A stretch of DNA of 64,000 bases from Balamuthia mandrillaris (Eukaryota; Discosea; Longamoebia; Balamuthiidae). The translations under genes were made by a program, and so were the position numbers. The DNA lies in assembly GCA_031835245.1 (NCBI GenBank), contig JAVKOQ010000041.1:62001-126000 (forward strand), written 5' to 3'. Positions 54,808-64,000 of the stretch are shown piece by piece. The notes below the pieces were generated by a model that worked only from the letters and a program-made list of their open reading frames with translations, searched no databases and was not told where the DNA came from. The stretch's first letter is position 1. Each line of letters begins with the position of its first letter.

Positions 54808-57176
54808 ATGAGAGGGGCAGTGGGAGCTTGCTCTTCCTCTGGGGTTGTTGCCAAAAGATGCACGTTTGGTAGTTTCTCTTCTTCTATTCGTTGTCACCCT
54901 TTTGCTACGCTTCAGCATCGTGTTTCATTGTTGCAGTGCTACTCCACCTCTTCCGCCGGTACTCCTCTCTTCGGGTTTCTGCTCTTGCTATTCTTTGCTC
55001 ATCTTTTGTTTTATGTTGGAAGAGGGAGATGGGAGAGCCAAAGAAAAAGTGGTTGTGGTGGGAGGCGGCGTGATGGGAGTGACGAGCGCGTACTACTTGG
55101 CCAAAACCGGTGCCTATGATGTCACTCTTGTGGACCGCTCGCCTTCGCTTAGCTATTCTGCGAGTTATGGTAGCGTTTCTTGTCTTCTGCTTCTGCTTCT
55201 GCTTCTGCTTCTGCTTCTGCTTCTGCTTCTGCTTCTGCTTCTGCTTCTCCTTCTGCTTCTGCTTCTGCTTCTGCTTCTGCCTGCTTCTGCTTCTCCTTCT
55301 GCTTCTGCTTCTCTTCTGCTTCTGCTTCTGCTTCTGCTTCTGCTTCTCCTTCTGCTTCTCCTTCTGCTCCTCCTTCTCCTTCTCCTTCTCCTTCTCCTTC
55401 TCCTTCTCCTTCTCCTTCTCCTTCTCCTTCTCCTTCTCCTTCTCCTTCTCCTTCTCCTTCTCCTTCTCCTTCTCCTTCTCCTTCTCTTCTTTTCTTCGTT
55501 TTCGTCTTGCTTTTTTGTTCTTCACTTCTTCTTCTCTTATAACTCTCCTTTTATTTATTTTTGCAGCAAACGGAGGACAAAACTGTCCAAGTAATTGGAT
55601 GCCATGGTTCAGCAGCAAAACCATTCCGCAGGTATTCTCTGAGTCATGGACACGTCTCAAGTTCCGCATGGGAACTTTGGACGCCATGAAAGAGCCACAC
55701 CCTTTCCTTTTGGTCAATCCCATCGCCATGTTGATGGATCCCAATACGTGGCGTTTTGGTCTTCGGCTTTTGTGGCTGTGCAACGACAAGGAGGCCTATC
55801 GAATCGGTCTTGAAATCGCCAGTCTCTCTTATTACTCACACCAGTGCCTGAAGGATTTGCGGTAGGCATTTTTGTTCTCATCTCTAGAGGAGGAAGCTGA
55901 AAGAACGGAAAGAGGAGCAAGAAGAACAAAGAATGAAGATAAAAAAGAAGAGGAGGCGGATGTACAATAACTTCAGGAGGTCAAGGAAGAAATACAAGAA
56001 GCAGGACAGACAAACGGATAAGTATCTCACCGGTAACATTTTAGGATAGAGGAATCTTTGGACTACGAACGAGGGGCAACCAACGGCCTCATCCATCTGC
56101 ACCGCTCCCAAGCCTCTCTCACCAGCTCAGCCAACCTCGCCAAACGCATGAATAAGGACACTGGCGCTCCCTTCAAAGTCCTCTCTCGGAAGCAAATCGA
56201 GGAGATAGAACCTACTCTCGCTCACACCAAACTGCCCCTGGAGGGCGGCATCTACTGGACAGACGCAGAGAGTGGCAACTGCTTTGACTTTGTCCACAAG
56301 CTGGCCAAACGGTGCGAAGCGAAATACGGCGTCAAGTTCTTGCTCAACCATCAAGCCGTGGATTGTGCCAAACAACAAGACAATCGCATATCCGGTCTTT
56401 GGGTTCAAAAGCTCTCTTCTCATTCTACTGCCTCTTCATCCCCCTCAGAGAAACCTTATTGCATTGCAGCGGACAAAGTTGTTCTCTGCGGAGGCAATCA
56501 CACAGCCGAACTGTTGAAAAAATTCAGTGGCGGAGCGGTGAGACTTCCCATGTGCCCTATCGGTGGGGTGAGCTACAGCCTGTCTTATCACGAGGAGCCG
56601 CGCAGACGCGAGATGGGCGTCCCAGCCATGAATGTGGCCGACGTCGGGGCCAAGGTCTATTACGCCACGTTGGACAAACAATGGCGGGTGGCCGGCATTG
56701 CGGAGTTGGGTGGCAGCAGGACGGAGCATGGGCTGGATGTCCAGGCGAAGGCCTCGGAGGGGGCTCGCATATTGAGGCAGCACATCGGCGATTGGTTCCC
56801 GCATATCAAGCAGGAGGTCATGGACTCGGGCACTTGGCATCGGGCATCGCGGCCTGTTACCCCGTTCGTTTCCTTCTGTTATTCTCTTTTTTGTTCTTCC
56901 TTCCTTCTTTCTTGTCGTTTCCTCCTTTCTTCCTTTCTTCTTACTTCTCCAACTTCTATTTGAAATATCAGCGATGCGGTGCCGGTAATAAGCGCAACGC
57001 CTCAAAAAGGCCTCTTCGTGAACACGGGGCAAGGGCACATGGGATGGACGCTCTCCTGCGGCTCCGCCAGGCTGCTGGCCGACATCGTGCGAGCGCACGG
57101 CGCCGATGGAGAGCTCTTGCCGCAGGGCGTTCGCTCCGCCGTGGACTGCGCGCCCTTCTCCGTCCGCAGGTTTTAA
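54808..57176 (+). CDS. DadA-like D-amino-acid dehydrogenase / FAD-dependent amine oxidoreductase, mitochondrial
   Basis: Five exons (54808-54958, 55038-55169, 55567-55861, 56045-56863, 56972-57176) give 533 residues. The first exon encodes a Ser/Arg/Cys-rich presequence without acids, joined to the FAD Rossmann motif [19 protein letters not shown] and [21 protein letters not shown]. Later blocks match Dad[59 protein letters not shown], and the C-terminal [25 protein letters not shown] that closes over FAD. DadA oxidises D-amino acids to 2-oxo acids and feeds electrons to quinone. Starting instead at Met55013 would drop the presequence and is the less likely reading. The second intron is almost entirely a hexamer repeat. 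Confidence 0.9.
55182..55490. repeat. Intronic (CTTCTG)n to (CTCCTT)n hexamer array
   Basis: About 310 bp filling the second intron of the DadA-like gene. CTTCTG units dominate the left part and CTCCTT units the right. Open frames on both strands of this stretch are artefacts of the repeat. Confidence 0.95.
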
Positions 57177-57219
57177 GGAAGGGAAAGCTGATGTCACCGA
57201 TCAAGATCGATCGGAGTGA

Positions 57220-57227
57220 TGACGTCA
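57220..57227. promoter_or_regulatory. Perfect CRE palindrome upstream of zincin-like gene
   Basis: TGACGTCA in the 183-bp gap between the DadA-like and zincin-like genes, with a second ACGTCGAC a few bases downstream. It lies about 135 bp before the ATG. Confidence 0.45.
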
Positions 57228-57359
57228 CAATTTTACGTCGACACAAATTGCTGCCGACATGACGCTTTAACAAAGACCTTCCAAATTAGGTTCGAAGCAC
57301 AGACGTCGGTTCGCCAAAGAAGGGAAGGGAGGGGCAACTTTGGAGGAGGGGAAGAAAGG

Positions 57360-59361
57360 ATGCATGGTGGAGGGATCGGATTGCGGTCAAGTTTTTGGGT
57401 GGTTGCAGCTGTGTTGGTGATGGTGGTGATGGTGAAGAGTTGGGACGTATCAACACAGAAGCATGGGCTATTGGCATCGGGAAAGAGCTCCAAAGTTTTT
57501 GTTCCTCCGCCGAAGCATATTTTGAAAAGGAGAGAAATGGAGAACCTTTACGGCAACAAGCGTCTAGGCCACGGTTCCGTCATTGTTCGCGTTCCTCCTC
57601 GGACCATGCCTGCTATGGCCAAAGCTATCGCATACGCGGTACGATTTATCTCTCTTTCCCTGTGAACCCCGCCTTTTCCATGCTATCAAACAAAGCACTA
57701 ACCCAAATGAAAAGGCTGAGCTCGTATCGGCGTATTTCATCCTCGAACGAAACGTCATCGCGGACCTCGTTTACCTCTCCGACGTGGATGACGACCTCTC
57801 CATCTCCTTCTGCTCCACCACCTCCTTCCTTGAAGCCTACGAGTCCGAGGATGGCTTCGACATTCTTGTTCCCTCTGCCTTAGCCAAACAAATACTCTCC
57901 GACAACGAAGACACCTTGAACGACCTTCACAACGACAATGATCATCATCAACAAAACAACGCAGTGGACATGACAATAGGCTTAAACTTGGACTTGCCTT
58001 ATTACTTGGGAATGGATGGAAAGACTCCAATGGATCAGTTGGACCTGGTGACCATCTTAATGCATGAGCTGGTGCATGGCATGATGATGGAGGGAGGCAT
58101 TGAGGGACCAGTAAACTCGTACTCGCAGGAGGCCTCCTATGCATTTGCTCATCCGCTGATCACGTTATTCGATTATACCCTTATGGACCGTTATAGGAAG
58201 CCCCTCCTTGAGACGCGGCCAAAGAGTGTGCGTTTCTTTTTATCAATGCTCGTTTATTTCCTTACTGACCTGCTTATCGCTATAAGCCTTATGGGCTGTA
58301 TAACGCCATAATGAATGGTCCACTGTTTTGGAGCTCTGACAGGAATGATGCATTCCCCGAAGCCGTCTTGTACTTTCTGCTTCCACCCCACTATCTTCTT
58401 TTCTGCATTATGCTAACGCGACAAATAATGGTGTGATAAAAAAAACCTGCAATACAACCCTACAGGTACAATCCACCAGTGTATGAGCGAGGAGCATCCA
58501 TCTATCACTTAAATGAAGAGACCTACCCAGCGGGCAACGAGAACTCCCTTATGACTCCCTTCCTCCATTTTGGTGAGGCCATTCACAGCCTGGGTCCCTT
58601 GGTGGAGCAAATGGCCAACTCCATGGGCTACACGCTGACCCAGAGCTCGGTATTGGACCTGTATCCGACGCAGATGACCACGTCCATTGGAAGACGCAGG
58701 GGAAGGCTGAATTCTTTGCGGCGAGAGGACCAAAGCGGAGGGGAGGATGATCCGGCCAACTATGTGGAGTTCTTTCCAGATGAGGCATCTGCTCCCTCTG
58801 CTCTGTTGTTGATTCAACAACATCAGACGAGGATGATGGAGGAAGAACGGAAAGGAGGGAAGAGGGTGAGGGGCAATTACGAGAACGAAGTGAAGGGACA
58901 TCAAACGTGGATACATTTTGCTTTACCGGGTTATTTGATGGATGGATCTGCTCATGTTACGGACATGGCTTTGTTGATGAACTTTCGAGGTAGCGTTATC
59001 CTTTGACTCTTCTTTCATCCGCTTTGTTCCTCATTTATTTCTACGTTTCATCTATCTTTTCGTGTCTCAAAATGAAGGCCATCATAAGAACATGCAACAG
59101 TGGTACTTTGCCGTGCGGGACTTTGCGCACAAGGAGTGGCATGTGCTCGGCACGAACCTGCACAACCGCAAAGCAACCTCCGCCGTTTGGCATCCGCTTT
59201 ACTTTGGGGAAGTGTTGAGCATGCTCCATTCGGATGACACGTTTGCAAACCTGGTCTCTCCGAACGGAACCCTTCGTTTCAGCATGTACAGTCCTTTGGG
59301 CGAGGTGAACGAGCCGTGCGCTATTGATAGCTTAAAGTTGGAACTGCAAGTGCTCTTTTAA
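57360..59361 (+). CDS. Secreted zincin-like metalloprotease (HExxH), family uncertain
   Basis: Five exons (57360-57638, 57715-58227, 58287-58369, 58466-58989, 59078-59361) give 560 residues. The N-terminus (FWVVAAVLVMVVMVKSWDVS) is a signal peptide or signal anchor. The central block VTILMHELVHGMMMEGG holds HExxH followed by Gly and Met, the zinc site of metallopeptidases. A third zinc ligand is plausible in the downstream TPFLHFGEAIHSLGP or SYAFAHPL segments. Preceding strands such as LSISFCSTTSFLEAYES and a C-terminal beta-rich part (TWIHFALPGYLMDG, VWHPLYFGEVLSML) look like a secreted fold, but I recognise no named peptidase family. The role is probably extracellular or phagosomal proteolysis. 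It ends 14 bp from the convergent GNAT gene. Confidence 0.75.
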
Positions 59362-59375
59362 AAGAATCACTATTT

Positions 59376-60536
59376 TTAGTTTGTTTGTGTTGATGCAGTT
59401 GTTCTTCTGGTGAAGATAGGAACAGAACATATGTCACGAAAACCGAGCTTGGAGTAAACGGAGCGACTTCCCTCGGATGCTGCTAACAAGACGAAACAGG
59501 GAGGCTCGGCCTTTGAAGTTTTGTTCTCACTTCTTCTCGCTATCAACGTTTGCATCAAACGAGAGGCATAGCCACGCCCTCTTGCCTCTGGCAGTGTTGC
59601 TATCGAAGATATTCCAAAGCAAGCTTGCTGTTATAATTGTTTGTAAGAAAATGAAGACAGAAGGAAGAAGGCATAAGCAGAGCAAAAAAAAGAACGAAGT
59701 ACTTGAGGAAGACTGGCACAAGACCCAACAGAGACAGGCTTGTCGTCAAGGTAGCCTATAAGAGCATCATATGAAGTAGGCGAAGAAGAAGGAGACGAAC
59801 TAGAAAGAGAAGCAAAGCGAGTCCACATTATCTGATGAGCCGCTGCCCAGTGCTCAACTTCTTCTGCAGAAGAAAAGCCAAACCCAAGTGCCAATAGGCG
59901 ACCAAACAACTTTGCTTCTTCTGCATTCGAAACTGGTTTCACCTCAAATCCACCAGAGCTACTGTTGTGGTGCCTGTGGCTTGCTTCTTCTTCCCTTTGC
60001 TGATGGTGCTGATTCAAGTCTAAGACCATTGCAGTGTTGTATTCAACCGGATGTTGGAAGAAACGTTGGCTTGCTTTCTCCAAGAACACCGTTTCAAACT
60101 TCTCTCTTCCTTTGAAAAGAGAAAAGGGGTGTTGCAGTAAACCATTTGTTAAAAACAAAAGAAAACGAAAACGGAAAGAAGGAGAAAGAAATGACAACAC
60201 AATAGAGATAACATCAATAAGATAATTACCGGGAGCAGAAGAAGGAAAGAGCCACCAAGACCAACCACAGTTACTTCCATAAAACCTGTCCAACCCCTCC
60301 AAAAGCTCCTCTATTTCCTCTTTCGTCTTGTGCCTCTCGTAAACCTCTTTTGTCGGCCTCAGCACAGCATTCGTGAACGTTAATATCCGCTCCTCCTCGT
60401 TTGCTTTGAGCAAGGTGAACCATTCTGAAGGAAACGGAAGTTCGCCGTTCTCTTGTGTAGGTTCGCTCCCATGCCAACTCACCACTCCGCGCACGTACTC
60501 CTCCTCAATCAGCCCCAACAGTCGTTCTTCTTCCAT
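59376..60536 (-). CDS. GNAT-family N-acetyltransferase
   Basis: Three exons (60536-60230, 60109-59703, 59627-59376) give 321 residues. The acetyl-CoA binding motif A is clear near residue 250: ISSIATLPEARGRGYASRLMQTLI, with the R-x-x-G-x-G/A signature, followed by the strand VLLAASEGSRSVYSKLGF that ends the fold with the usual YxxxGF. The N-terminal 230 residues are helical and partly His/Ser/Gln-rich, and resemble the first half of double-GNAT proteins (FETVFLEKASQRFF, ALIGYLDDKPVSVGS). The acceptor cannot be told from sequence. The start is divergent from the LPMO-like gene, 233 bp away. Confidence 0.88.
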
Positions 60537-60769
60537 TGTGTTCCTGCACGATTCTTCAAACTGAAAATTTTACAACAATTATCGATAATGGATAAGATCA
60601 TGATCTGATCTGATCCAATTGAAAATCAAAGAACGTCGATAATTCGCCGAATATTTAAATTAATTGATAATTGTTAAAATGGAAATCGATTTATAATTAC
60701 AAAACTATTAATATTTCAATCACACTACAAGCTTGCAGAACATAACACGTTACAGGCACGCGATAACCA

Positions 60770-62189
60770 TTGGCTCACCCTCTCGCTGTAGTCTCTTTTG
60801 CTCTGATGTTCGTGGGCCTGGCTTTGGGCCATGGCTACCTGGCCTCTCCTACCACCAGGGACATCCTGCAAGGCCGACAGCAACACGAAATGTGGGCTCC
60901 TGTCGGTCATGTGGACAAAGGTTGCCAGGGTTGCACCGTCTCCCAAGGAGCTACTTACCCTGTGCGTTTGTTGTTTTGTTTTTATTTTATTTTATTTTTA
61001 TTTTTGTTATTATTGTAACTTTTTGTTCAAACAAATAGAGTTACACGTGCGGCGGGCTGGAGTATGATGGTTCTTCTGAGCTTTTGGCCCTTACCGCTAG
61101 ACAAAGCTTGGACCCTGGTACCTAAATGCGCCTCACCCGCTAGGTCTTTTGCTGCTGCAACGTTCTCTTCGCTAATTCTTCTTCCTTCCTTCTTGTTCTT
61201 CTTCTTGTTCTTCGTCTTCTTCTTCTTGTTCTTCTTGTTCTCCTTGTTCTTCTTCTTCTTCTTCTTCTTCTTCTTCTTCTTCTTCTTCTTCTTCTTCTTC
61301 TTCTTGTTCTCCTCTCCTGTTTGTTTTTTTCCCTTATTTATTTACAAAAACACAAATAACAAAAACAGGGAGAATGCTTGATCTACCTCAGCACCGGCCC
61401 TACTGACGACCCAGCTACTCGTTGGTACCTTATCGACGTCATTTGGAACTGTGCGCTCTCTCTCTTTCTCTCTCTTTCTCTCTTTCTTTCACTCTCGTGT
61501 CCTGTTTTCTTTTAAAAAAATATGCTGCGCATCTATTTTATTTTATCGTTATCCATGGTTGTGTTTAAGTTACTTTTTAACAAGAATGAATCAACAGATG
61601 GCAGCGGCATCGTATCAGGCAATACGGTGGAGGGCTCCGTCAAGATCCCCGAGTTTGCTTTGGAATGTGAGCACTGTGCGCTGCGCTGGGAGTGGTACGC
61701 CATCCAGCAAGTCAGCGCCATTGAATATTATGGTATGCACTATCCTTTTTTTCTTATGTCTTTGTTAAACTTATTTTGTTTATCGGAAACTTACTGTTTG
61801 TTATCTCTCATTGTTTATTTGCTTTTCTTTCATCCTCTTATTTTTTTTCTCTCATCCAGTGCAATGTGTGGATGTATCCATCTCGAGCAACAACGACGAC
61901 CAAACGCCCGCTCCCACTATTGAGATTCCAGGCTACCAATCCCCTGATGCCTCCCTCTATCGCAACGAGTACGCTCCCGTCGGACAGCTACACCGGCCCA
62001 GCAATAGCTTCCGTAAGCGGCTACTCCTACACTTCTGTGAACTGGGACGGAAAACCTCCTATGGGGGACGGCAACACGGAGGACGGTGCCACTGATGGAG
62101 ATGGAACCACGGATGGAAATGGAGACGGAGAGGAAGATGGTGGCTCTGCCTCTCAAGTTGCTTCTCTTGTGCTACAGGCACTCTTTTAA
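60770..62189 (+). CDS. Secreted LPMO-like (AA10/AA15-type) copper protein, start and frame uncertain
   Basis: Blocks: about 60770-60961, 61039-61069, 61369-61451, 61602-61731, 61860-62189. The first encodes a hydrophobic leader directly followed by HGYLASPTTRD, the N-terminal His that forms the copper histidine brace after cleavage in lytic polysaccharide monooxygenases. Later blocks CEHCALRWEWYAIQQ and YYVQCVDVSI match the C-terminal core strands of that fold. The tail has Asp/Gly linker DGATDGDGTTDGNGDGEE and a hydrophobic end (SLVLQALF), perhaps a GPI signal. The expected initiator reads ATTGG instead of ATGG (one extra T at 60769-60772), the second and third blocks do not keep phase with GT-AG sites, and the frame changes near 61975. 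Assembly indels or a decaying gene are both possible. Its substrate would be chitin or cellulose. Confidence 0.6.
61250..61306. repeat. (TTC)n intronic microsatellite
   Basis: TTC units just upstream of the third exon of the LPMO-like gene, on its sense strand. Confidence 0.9.
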
Positions 62190-62386
62190 CTGGTTGAGGC
62201 TATCTCCGAAACGTACGCCCTCCGTTAAACTACAGGCATGTTTTCTTATGTTTCATATCTTTTGCATTATATGTTCAATTTGGGAGTAAAATTGGGAAGT
62301 TTCCGTCTCATTATTATCGTGTCGTCATGACATAAATTAATTCACAGAATACAAAAGAAAAGAAAAGAAAGAGAAAGCAAAGAGAG

Positions 62387-64000
62387 ATGCCACGAAAGAA
62401 ACGAGGAGGAGGTGCAAGTCGTAGTGGCAAAGGTGGGAGCGCAGCAAGAGGAGGTAGCAACGTAAGCAAAGCAGCCGATGCCTCTTCTTCTACCTCCTCG
62501 CAAGGGACTCGCCTTGGTCCAAGAAGAGGAGGAGGTCCCCCACGAAGAGCTGGCGATCCTCGAGGCAGGTAACTATTCGCTCGCTCTCCTTTTTTTCTTC
62601 TTCTGCTGCTGCTTGATTGATGTGGGCACCCACTCTTGTGTCTCTTTCTTTCTTTTCAAAACCAAAGTGCAGCAATTGCATTTGGGTGCGGCTATCACCA
62701 GGTGAACCCGTTTGACAGAGGGGACCCTTATAATCCGGGCAACACCCTTGTTGGCTTTATTTGTAGGAAGGAAGGGCCGTTTGTTGGTTCACTGTACATC
62801 ACTCAAGGTTTGCTTGATTGCTTTTTTTTGTTTCTCTTCTGCTTCTTCATTCCTTTCTTCTCTCTGCTTTCTTTCATCTTCTTTCTTCTCTCTTCTTCTC
62901 TTGTTGATCTTCTTCTTTTTGTTCTTGTTGTTCTTCTTCCTCTTCTTGTTCTTGTTCTTCTTCTTCTTCTTCTTCTTCTTCTTCTTCTTCTTGTTCTGGT
63001 TCTTGTTCTGGTTCTTGTTCTTCTTGTTCTGGTTCTTGTTCTGGTTCTTCTTCTTCTTCTTCTTCTTCTTCTTCTTCTTCTTCTTCTTGCTCTTCTTCTT
63101 GTTCTTTTCCCTTGTTTTTTTCCTTCATTCGTCTTTCTTCTTTGAACTTATGCCTTCTTTGAAGTAAACTATGAAAAGTTGGACGAGCCTCAAGTCATTT
63201 ATGCCACACCAAAGTTGCTGTACCCTTATCGGAAAGAGGAGGACCATGTCTACAAGAACTTTGCGGTCAGTGTGGCGGCAAGCATGAGCCATTCTTACGA
63301 TGGCGAAGAGGAAGAAGAGGAAGAAAAGGAAAAAGAGAAAGATACAGATGAAGCAAATGGCCAGCCTTCATCCGTACTCACCTCTTTCTTCTTATCTAAC
63401 AAATGGAATGGGTAAATGGGTTATTCTATTTGTTCTTTTCCTCTTCTCCTCCTTCTCTCTCCTCTGCTTGTACTTCTTCCTCTTCTGCTTCTTCTTCTTC
63501 TTTTTCTTCTTTCTGCCTCTTCTTCTTCTTTGTCTTTTCGTTGCTCACCGATAAATGTTCAGCACGAATGTTCTTGTTTACAAATACACAGATAGAGAGG
63601 GTCAAGTTTACGTGAGCCTAAAATCCAAAGGATCGCCCTTCCTAACAAATGGCCACTATGGAAACTTTGAGGACCAAGTCAGAAAAGCTCCTGAATTAAA
63701 ACGACGACCTTCACAAAAGTCATTTAAACCAACCAGCAAAACCTTTCTGCCTTTTGATGATACGTTGCCAGAGTGCTTGCAACCTTTGTTGGATACTTCT
63801 GTACAGTCTATTTCTTTTGAACTCTGTGGTGACTTATGTACGTTCTCTCTCTCTCTCTCTTGTAGTTTTTCTTTGTTTGTTATCGCTTCTCTAAAACGCT
63901 CAACAACAGTGCCTCACCTGGTGAAATACAATTTTGCTATTGCGATGAAACCGTTGTTTGTAATCTACACGGATGGCTCCATATCGCCATATCAAGTGGC
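62387..64000 (+). CDS. RNA-ligase-domain protein, 3' partial
   Basis: Five exons so far (62387-62568, 62668-62807, 63165-63411, 63563-63837, 63910-64000+) and the reading runs off the window. A basic Arg/Gly/Ser-rich N-terminus of about 60 residues is followed by SAAIAFGCGYHQVNPFDRGDP. Motif I of nucleotidyltransferases is read across an intron as NKWNGTNVLVYKY, where Lys (codon 63401-63403) would be adenylylated and Asn replaces the usual Asp in KxDG. Then come KSKGSPFL and motif III SFELCGDL, and HLVKYNFAIAMKPLFVIY. Covalent RNA ligases share this order. It could act in RNA repair or tRNA splicing. An acidic Glu/Lys insert interrupts the domain before motif I. Confidence 0.72.
62950..63105. 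repeat. (TTC)n/(TTGTTC)n intronic microsatellite
   Basis: About 155 bp of TTC and TTCTGG/TTGTTC units in the second intron of the RNA-ligase-domain gene. Long frames on both strands here are repeat artefacts. Confidence 0.9.

Noticed and set aside
54905-55789. Long minus-strand frame with Lys/Glu/Gln runs across the DadA-like gene
   Set aside because: It is carried by the hexamer array in the intron and opposes well-supported exons.

Overview
This window is nuclear DNA of a unicellular eukaryote. Genes are split by short GT-AG introns, both strands are used, and gene ends lie as little as 14 to 27 bp apart. The proteins are carried by long Ser, Gln, Pro and Glu runs. Introns and flanks are full of (TC)n, (TTC)n and (TCC)n tracts, which lie in the pyrimidine sense on the transcribed strand. 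The mix (KNL1 with MELT repeats, an LPMO-like secreted protein, D-amino-acid dehydrogenase, many F-box proteins, a KDM4-type demethylase) fits a free-living amoeba, perhaps Amoebozoa of the Balamuthia/Acanthamoeba kind. That assignment is inference. I see no virus-like element, transposon, tRNA, rRNA or CRISPR array.

Layout: 1-5.5 kb holds an F-box/Ras-like fusion (cut by the window start), an uncharacterised protein and a DHHC palmitoyltransferase. 5.9-11.6 kb holds a prenylcysteine oxidase, a mitochondrial carrier with a C/D snoRNA in an intron, and a small CaaX protein. 11.8-16.3 kb holds a mitochondrial PEPCK-like pseudoenzyme and a ChaC glutathione cyclotransferase. 16.6-23 kb holds PSMD5, an F-box/Arf-like GTPase fusion and an MFSD5-type transporter. 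23.7-30.3 kb holds a MYB protein, a two-TM protein and KNL1. 30.7-39.7 kb holds a KDM4/PHD demethylase and a LIN54/tesmin CXC protein. 40.6-44.6 kb holds ITPK1, a TMEM69/DUF3429 protein and a SET-domain protein. 45-54.4 kb holds an F-box/ankyrin protein with frame breaks, NAPRT and signal peptidase subunit 2, whose intron carries a second copy of the same snoRNA. 54.8-64 kb holds a DadA-like oxidase, a secreted zincin-like protein, a GNAT acetyltransferase, an LPMO-like protein and an RNA-ligase-domain gene cut by the window end.

Most interesting are: (i) two separate F-box/small-GTPase fusions, one with a degenerate P-loop; (ii) a full-length PEPCK-like mitochondrial protein that has lost the kinase motifs; (iii) a KNL1 array of nine modules in which each MELT motif follows a TRRxS-type basophilic kinase site, with twin E2F-like sites upstream of the gene; (iv) a 63-nt identical C/D snoRNA in introns of two unrelated genes, with a guide that matches the 3' region of 18S rRNA; (v) three CGTCAGC elements spaced exactly 37 bp apart upstream of the PEPCK-like gene.

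Exon boundaries were placed by eye from GT-AG sites, reading frame and family similarity. Nearly all genes close with consistent phases. Exceptions are the F-box/ankyrin gene and the LPMO-like gene, where the frame breaks at simple-sequence or short homopolymer sites. These may be assembly indels.
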